From Sinorhizobium fredii USDA 257 (GTDB lineage Bacteria > Pseudomonadota > Alphaproteobacteria > Rhizobiales > Rhizobiaceae), in the NCBI RefSeq assembly GCF_000265205.3, contig NC_018000.1:2232001-2296000 (forward strand): a DNA stretch of 64,000 nucleotides. Reading direction: 5' to 3'. The position numbers and the translations under genes were made by a program. Each line of letters begins with the position of its first letter. Position 1 is the first letter of the stretch. Positions 59,732-64,000 of this stretch are shown here, in pieces. The notes beneath the pieces were generated by a model that worked only from the letters and a program-made list of their open reading frames with translations, was not told where the DNA came from and did not search any database.

Positions 59732-60568
59732 TCACTCGCGCCAGTGCTCGGCGACCCAGGGGGTCGGGCGAATATAATGGCGCAGATAGCGAAACGGGTT
59801 CTTCTCCCTTCGCTCGGCAGAAAACATTCCCCATAAATGGCCGAGCGGTGTCGCGGCGCGGCCTTTGTAGCCGAACTGACCGTCGATCGCGTGCTGTGGC
59901 AGCAGGCCGCGCGGGAAGAGAACGATCCGGCAATCGGCGGGCAGGCGCGGCGCCAGATAGTAATTCAGCGGAAACGGCCAGCGGCAATCCTGGCGGAAAT
60001 GCAGGACGTGCCGACGCGGGAAGAACTTTGCCCCGCCCGGCGCGTTGCGCGTCACGAAGCGCTGTTCGAAACGATATTCATCCGCCACGCCTTGGGGATC
60101 GGCGCGAAACTTCTCCTGCAAGGGCACTAGCTTGCCGACCGGGAAGCGGAACACCGACGTCTGGCCGAGCCGCTCGAACGGCGTCGTCTGGTTGACGGCC
60201 AGCACCACGTCATCCGGCCCGCCGATTTCGAAGAAGCTGTCGAGCGACCCGACGATCACCACGTCGAGGTCGAGAAACAGCACCGGTCCTTTGAGGCTGC
60301 CTAGCTTCGGTCCCCACAGGCGGGCTTTCGGCCAGATGCCCTTGGTGTTCTTCGGCATCTCGACATCGAGGGGCGGCAGGTCCTCGCAGAGAATTTCCGG
60401 GCGGAGGTTGTCACGGCTGTCGGTGAAGCAGGTGAAGGTGAAGGGCGGCGTTATGTTGCGTGCCACCATGGCATAGAGCCGATTGATGAAGGGCGCGCCA
60501 TATTTGGTCCCCCAGCTGATGCAGATCACTTGCTTGATCCCGCCGCTTGCCGTCAGAACGCTTGCCAT
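59732..60568 (-). CDS. Glycosyltransferase-like protein with DxD motif
   Basis: A 278-residue protein with no signal peptide. KQVICISWGTKYGAPFINRLYAMVARN begins a GT-A fold, and GPVLFLDLDVVIVGSLDSFFE contains the DLD metal/nucleotide-sugar motif. YYLAPRLPADCRIVLFPRGLLPQHAI, in the last third, suits a family close to GT8-type enzymes. The product is unknown; a role in surface polysaccharide is a guess. It is flanked on both sides by type 2 parS-like palindromes. Confidence 0.72.
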   Translation of the reverse strand: MASVLTASGGIKQVICISWGTKYGAPFINRLYAMVARNITPPFTFTCFTDSRDNLRPEILCEDLPPLDVEMPKNTKGIWPKARLWGPKLGSLKGPVLFLDLDVVIVGSLDSFFEIGGPDDVVLAVNQTTPFERLGQTSVFRFPVGKLVPLQEKFRADPQGVADEYRFEQRFVTRNAPGGAKFFPRRHVLHFRQDCRWPFPLNYYLAPRLPADCRIVLFPRGLLPQHAIDGQFGYKGRAATPLGHLWGMFSAERREKNPFRYLRHYIRPTPWVAEHWRE

Positions 60569-60806
60569 GGACTATTGCTTCTCTCGTATCTGTGCCTGCG
60601 GAAAGCGCCCAACGCCGAACGGTGCAGAACGGCGTTCCGGGAGAGCGGCGAGGATATTGCAGGCAATCGATCAAACCCCGTGGCGTCTTAAAGCAGGAAT
60701 TGCCGACAGATGGCAAGGTGCGGAGTCGCGCAGCTTTCGGGGAGACGTGGCTACGCCTGGGCAACCGGGGAGGGGAGCATCGCTGGCTGTGACCTATGGT
60801 GTCTAA

Positions 60807-60822
60807 GTTGACAGCTGTCAAC
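60807..60822. other. parS-like palindrome, type 2, copy 2
   Basis: GTTGACAGCTGTCAAC, identical to the copy at 59699. Confidence 0.75.
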
Positions 60823-60926
60823 AACGATCACCTTGGCGTCGCAGGGCTGTGAAAGTGGAGCGGCTGGAATACTTCATCTCTTCCAGCATGCAAGGTGCAC
60901 CGGAGATGAGAGGCCGGATCGATGCT

Positions 60927-60942
60927 GTTGACAGCTGTCAAC
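60927..60942. other. parS-like palindrome, type 2, copy 3
   Basis: GTTGACAGCTGTCAAC, identical to the other two, 120 bases to the right of copy 2 and about 135 bases before the DUF1612 gene. Confidence 0.75.
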
Positions 60943-61075
60943 TAACGCAGAAGTCGCGTTTTGCCGGCCGCGACCAGCGAAAGCTCCAGGGATTGGACAT
61001 TTATGGAGACAAGCGACGCAGTGCGCGAAATTTCGGTGGGTAATATCGCGTCGCCCTGTGACGGAAGGAAATAGC

Positions 61076-62266
61076 GTGTTAGCTTCCGTTTCAGCGAAAG
61101 GCTTCGTCTTTTTAATGAGATACGAGACTCCCGACCCGCTTCATCCAACGCTGCTTCCGGGCATAATCGCCGCGGAGGACGGGCTCGCCCGGCTCGATGA
61201 ACGCACTTCCCGCCACGCTGTTGCCGACGGGTTTCGCGAACGCGGGCAGTTCTTCGACGCAGCGGCGGCCCTCTGGGTGGCGGGCGAACTCGTCCATGTC
61301 GAGGATCTGGTTTTACACGATTCGCACATGGATACGCGAGCCCCTTCTCACGAATTGACGATCGCCCACGCGGTGTTGCGGGTCCGGCGCCGATTGGAGC
61401 TGGCCGAACCCGGCTGGGCATTGACCTCACCCGGGTTGAATGCGCTGAGGGGAGAGCAGGGCGCAGCCCTGGCGAATGAGAACTATTGCGTGGCCCCGAA
61501 CGCTCACACGGGCCCCCACGAGACGCGCGAACTGGCGGACGACACCGATGGGAATCCGCTCGCCAGCGAGTTCGCCGAACTTGATGCGGCTGTCGCGCGA
61601 TCGCAGCGGCTTCTGGATTTTCACGTCGGCAGCCTCCCGGAAGCCGATCCCGCCATGTCGAAGGAGAGGCCGGCAGCGGAGCCTTCGGGCCAGCTGGGCC
61701 TGCTCTTCGATGAGGAATGGGACGAGGCCGCTCGGCTCGATGCCTGGCGCGGCGTTCTCGTCGCTGCCGATCAACTGCCCGCCTGCCTTGGCGCCGCGGT
61801 CCTCTATGACGCCTGGGAGAGGGTCGAGCCGCTGCGTCGCCAGCATTGGCTAGGCTCGCTTCTCGTTGGTGCCTATCTGCGCTCTCGCGGCAAGATCGCC
61901 TCGCATGTGCTGGCCTTCAATACGGGGCTGAAGACCATCCGGCATGAGCGGCGCCGTTCGAAGGACCGGCTGACACGCCTCAGCGCCTTTCTGGAGGCGA
62001 TGGCGGTGACAGCTGATCTCGGCCTGAAGGAACTCGACCGGCTGTCGCTCGCAAGGACGCAGATGGAGATGCGCATCAAGGACCGCCGCTCCAACAGCAA
62101 TCTTCCGGGGCTGATCGATCTCGTCCTTTCCCGGCCGATTGTTTCGACGGCGATGATCGCCCGGCATCTGAGCGTCACCCAACGCGGCGCGCTCAATCTG
62201 GTGCGCGAACTGGGAGTGCGCGAGATAACGGGCAGGGGCCGCTATCGCGGCTGGGGCGTAATTTGA
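61076..62266 (+). CDS. DUF1612/HTH_13 plasmid-associated protein (RHE_PE00001 family)
   Basis: A 396-residue protein. The N-terminal region (IIAAEDGLARLDERTSRHAVADGFRERGQFFDAAAALWVAGELVHVEDLVLHD) and middle (DAWRGVLVAADQLPACLGAAVLYDAWERVEPLRRQHWLG) match DUF1612. The C-terminal VSTAMIARHLSVTQRGALNLVRELGVREITGRGRYRGWGV is a helix-turn-helix of the HTH_13 kind. It is common near repABC loci in rhizobia; function unknown. GTG 61076 has AAGGAA upstream; family members often begin nearer ATG 61115. Confidence 0.78.
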   Translation: MLASVSAKGFVFLMRYETPDPLHPTLLPGIIAAEDGLARLDERTSRHAVADGFRERGQFFDAAAALWVAGELVHVEDLVLHDSHMDTRAPSHELTIAHAVLRVRRRLELAEPGWALTSPGLNALRGEQGAALANENYCVAPNAHTGPHETRELADDTDGNPLASEFAELDAAVARSQRLLDFHVGSLPEADPAMSKERPAAEPSGQLGLLFDEEWDEAARLDAWRGVLVAADQLPACLGAAVLYDAWERVEPLRRQHWLGSLLVGAYLRSRGKIASHVLAFNTGLKTIRHERRRSKDRLTRLSAFLEAMAVTADLGLKELDRLSLARTQMEMRIKDRRSNSNLPGLIDLVLSRPIVSTAMIARHLSVTQRGALNLVRELGVREITGRGRYRGWGVI

Positions 62267-62320
62267 CGTTCAAACTTCGGGGAGCGGCGCTGCGGGGCGC
62301 CATCGGAGATCCTCGGTCAG

Positions 62321-62821
62321 TTACCTCTTCTGCAGATTGATCTCGCTGGTGACGACGCGGTTACCGGTCCTCGGATCGACGTCGACGGTTACAAGCTTCA
62401 TGCCGTTCTCGCCCACCCTCTGCAAAGTGAGGTTGGCGCGCCGATCGCCGTTCACTTCTCTCGCCCAATGAATGGTGAGATTGATGGCGCTGCCACGGCG
62501 CTTGCCGATCAGCGTCGACTTGCGGCCACTCGGGCCGACATAGGTGCCGCTATAGTTGACACCGGTAAACTGAAGGTCGGCGCCGATCGAGCGCGATACG
62601 ACGATGAGGCCCCGACATGTGCCTTTCAGCGAAAGCGCAACGTCAGTCGCTTGCGAATCGAAATTGCAGGAGACGTTGATCGGCGTCCTGTCGACGCGAA
62701 CCCTCACCATGCCTCCACCGGCCCATTGGCCCTCCAGCGATCCGAGAAAGGCCGATTCATCGGCCTGAACCGTGCCCGCAAACAGGGACAGCATGACTGC
62801 TACGAATAGATGCCTGATCAT
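62321..62821 (-). CDS. Exported conserved hypothetical protein
   Basis: A 166-residue protein with signal peptide (HLFVAVMLSLFAGTVQA). The mature part (FLGSLEGQWAGGGMVRVRVDRTPINVSCNFDSQATDVALSLKGTCRG) is beta-rich, with two cysteines that may form a disulfide. Such proteins occur in many rhizobia without a known role. GGGGAGG precedes the ATG. Monocistronic. Confidence 0.72.
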   Translation of the reverse strand: MIRHLFVAVMLSLFAGTVQADESAFLGSLEGQWAGGGMVRVRVDRTPINVSCNFDSQATDVALSLKGTCRGLIVVSRSIGADLQFTGVNYSGTYVGPSGRKSTLIGKRRGSAINLTIHWAREVNGDRRANLTLQRVGENGMKLVTVDVDPRTGNRVVTSEINLQKR

Positions 62822-62983
62822 CAGTGAGTGCCTCCCCCAATCGTCCGAGGCCGGACGCGTTTCCCATCCGGTGCAACGCGCCGTCCGGCTGGAAGTTCCT
62901 CTCGCTAGGACACTAACATCGAGCGTTCGGGCAGGACACCATTGTAGGGTGATGGGAGAGGGGCATCCGCGGCCGCCCGGCCG

Positions 62984-63847
62984 TTAGCTTGCGAATTTCT
63001 TCGCGCCGGCAACGCAGGCGACGATGGCGAGCGTCGCGGCGAGCATCGTCCAACTCACCGTTTCATCGAGCAGGGTCGCGGCCAGAGCGAGCCCAAAGAA
63101 TGGCTGCAGCAATTGCAATTGCCCGACGGCGACAATGCCGCCCTGCGCCAGGCCGCGATACCAAAAGATGAAGCCGACAAGCATGCTGAAGACGGAGACA
63201 TAGCCGAGGCCGAACCAGGAGGCGGGGCGCAATTCGTCGAAACTCACCGGCATGGTCGCAAGGGCCAGTCCCAGCATGGCCGGAAGCGACAGCACCAGCG
63301 CCCAGGAGATCACCTGCCAGCCGCCGAGCTTGCGCGACAGTTTCGCACCCTCGGCATAGCCGAGACCGCAGGCGAGAATGGCGGCAAGCATCAGGAGATC
63401 GCCGACGGGCGAGGCGGAAAAGTCCTGGCGAAGCGCGAAACCGACGACGATGGCGCTGCCGAGGCCGGAAAACAGCCAGAAGGCAGGGCGCGGTCGCTCA
63501 CCGCCGCGCAGCACCCCGAAGATTGCCGTTGCCAGCGGCAGCAGCCCGACAAAGACGATCGAATGGGCGGACGTCACGTGCCTCAGCGCCAGCGCCGTCA
63601 ACAGCGGGAACCCGACGACCACGCCCAGCGACACGACGCCGAGCGGCAGGAGATCGCCGCGTTGCGGCCGCCTTTCGCGGAAGACGAGGAGCAGGCAGAC
63701 GGCGAGTATTCCGGCAATGGTGGCGCGCGCCACCGTCAGGAAGACGGGATCGAAATCCATCACCGCGATCCGCGTCGCCGGCAGCGACCCGCTGAAAATC
63801 AGCACACCCACCATTCCGTTCATCCAGCCGCTCGTCATCCTGTGCAT
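62984..63847 (-). CDS. EamA/DMT family transporter
   Basis: A 287-residue transporter with ten hydrophobic segments in two EamA repeats (VGVLIFSGSLPATRIAVMDFDPVFLTVARATIAGILAV, LSLPAMLGLALATMPVSFDEL and GLGYVSVFSMLVGFIFWYRGLAQGGIVAVGQLQLLQPFFGLALAATLLDE). AAGGAG lies before the ATG. Probably exports an amino acid or metabolite. Divergent from a gene that begins at 63958. Confidence 0.88.
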   Translation of the reverse strand: MHRMTSGWMNGMVGVLIFSGSLPATRIAVMDFDPVFLTVARATIAGILAVCLLLVFRERRPQRGDLLPLGVVSLGVVVGFPLLTALALRHVTSAHSIVFVGLLPLATAIFGVLRGGERPRPAFWLFSGLGSAIVVGFALRQDFSASPVGDLLMLAAILACGLGYAEGAKLSRKLGGWQVISWALVLSLPAMLGLALATMPVSFDELRPASWFGLGYVSVFSMLVGFIFWYRGLAQGGIVAVGQLQLLQPFFGLALAATLLDETVSWTMLAATLAIVACVAGAKKFAS

Positions 63848-63917
63848 GCCCTGCTCCTTTGCCCTGTATCGGTTTTGTATCCGCGCAGGCGGCTGGCGCT
63901 TCCAGATACGGTGAGGT

Positions 63918-63935
63918 ACAGTTCTGCCAAACTGT
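63918..63935. promoter_or_regulatory. Candidate operator between EamA gene and the divergent gene
   Basis: ACAGTT-CTGCCA-AACTGT, a perfect 6-base inverted repeat with a 6-base spacer, in the 110-base region between the divergent starts. Confidence 0.4.
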
Positions 63936-63957
63936 CATGGTAGTGGAGCCGGTACGG

Positions 63958-64000
63958 ATGAGACCGCAGACCGCAGATGCAGACGGAGAGACGCTGATCG
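63958..64000 (+). CDS. Start of a gene continuing beyond the window (possible GntR/MocR regulator)
   Basis: ATG with GGAG about 10 bases upstream, then an open frame (MRPQTADADGETLI). Divergence from an EamA transporter suggests a regulator, commonly a MocR-type GntR protein, but 14 residues cannot show this. Confidence 0.4.
   Translation, partial: MRPQTADADGETLI

Larger units (their letters stand above)
60569..61075. other. Intergenic region with two type 2 palindromes
   Basis: About 510 bases between two divergent genes. The small ORFs in it are not supported. It contains palindromes at 60807 and 60927 and the promoters of the glycosyltransferase (leftward) and DUF1612 (rightward) genes. 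Confidence 0.55.

Noticed and set aside
60849..61043. 64-residue ORF crossing the third type 2 palindrome
   Set aside because: It has no ribosome site or family similarity, and its frame passes straight through a perfect non-coding palindrome.
1..64000. tRNA, rRNA, CRISPR arrays, transposases, integrases, toxin-antitoxin pairs
   Set aside because: None recognised on either strand. The absence of mobility genes around the T3SS argues against a recently moved island, although the AT-rich right border remains unexplained.

Overview
The window looks like part of a large secondary replicon (megaplasmid or chromid) of an alpha-proteobacterium of the family Rhizobiaceae, most probably Sinorhizobium/Ensifer. 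The evidence is a complete repABC replication and partition module, a complete thuR-EFGKAB trehalose operon (known from pSymB of S. meliloti), an mctP-mctSR monocarboxylate system, several copies of a rhizobial intergenic palindromic repeat, and uniformly GC-rich coding sequence. No rRNA, tRNA, CRISPR array or insertion sequence was seen.

Layout. 1-4.9 kb: branched-chain-type ABC transporter genes (livM end, livG, livF) run into a shikimate dehydrogenase paralogue and a two-domain 3-dehydroshikimate dehydratase, suggesting quinate/shikimate uptake and conversion to protocatechuate. 4.9-11.1 kb: mctR-mctS two-component genes, the MctP permease and a DUF3311 partner. 11.2-34.6 kb: a non-flagellar type III secretion system (T3SS) in two divergent operons. 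The minus-strand operon runs from a 53-residue needle candidate through sctD, two small proteins, sctV, a Tad-pilus-type secretin module (CpaC-like, CpaD-like, TadD-like) and sctU to an L,D-transpeptidase. The plus-strand operon is rhcC1, a 61-residue protein and sctI-J-K-L-N-O-Q-R-S-T. Two convergent genes for exported-looking proteins of about 1,030-1,040 residues follow.

35-50 kb is ordinary metabolism and transport: DUF2000, LysE exporter, AraC regulator, SPW protein, thu operon, flavoprotein, MFS transporter, dodecin and peptidase T. 50-54 kb: a periplasmic RidA divergent from a TetR regulator over a perfect palindromic operator, then an EF-G paralogue with a degenerate GTPase domain. 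54-62 kb is the replication region: hutC without a canonical start codon, two parS-like palindromes, repA-repB, an antisense RNA, repC, a VOC pseudogene, a glycosyltransferase, three copies of a second parS-like palindrome and a DUF1612 plasmid protein. The end has an exported hypothetical protein and an EamA transporter divergent from a gene that leaves the window.

The most unusual system is the T3SS. It has the inner-membrane export gate, C-ring, ATPase and stalk of a rhizobial (Rhc-like) injectisome and keeps a split RhcC1 secretin N-piece. Its full-length secretin and two accompanying lipoproteins look like Tad pilus outer-membrane parts, and its SctU lacks the NPTH autocleavage motif (EERS in its place). 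No gatekeeper, needle-length ruler, standard translocators or dedicated regulator is recognisable. The two giant LysM-containing proteins are the best candidates for its substrates or translocon.
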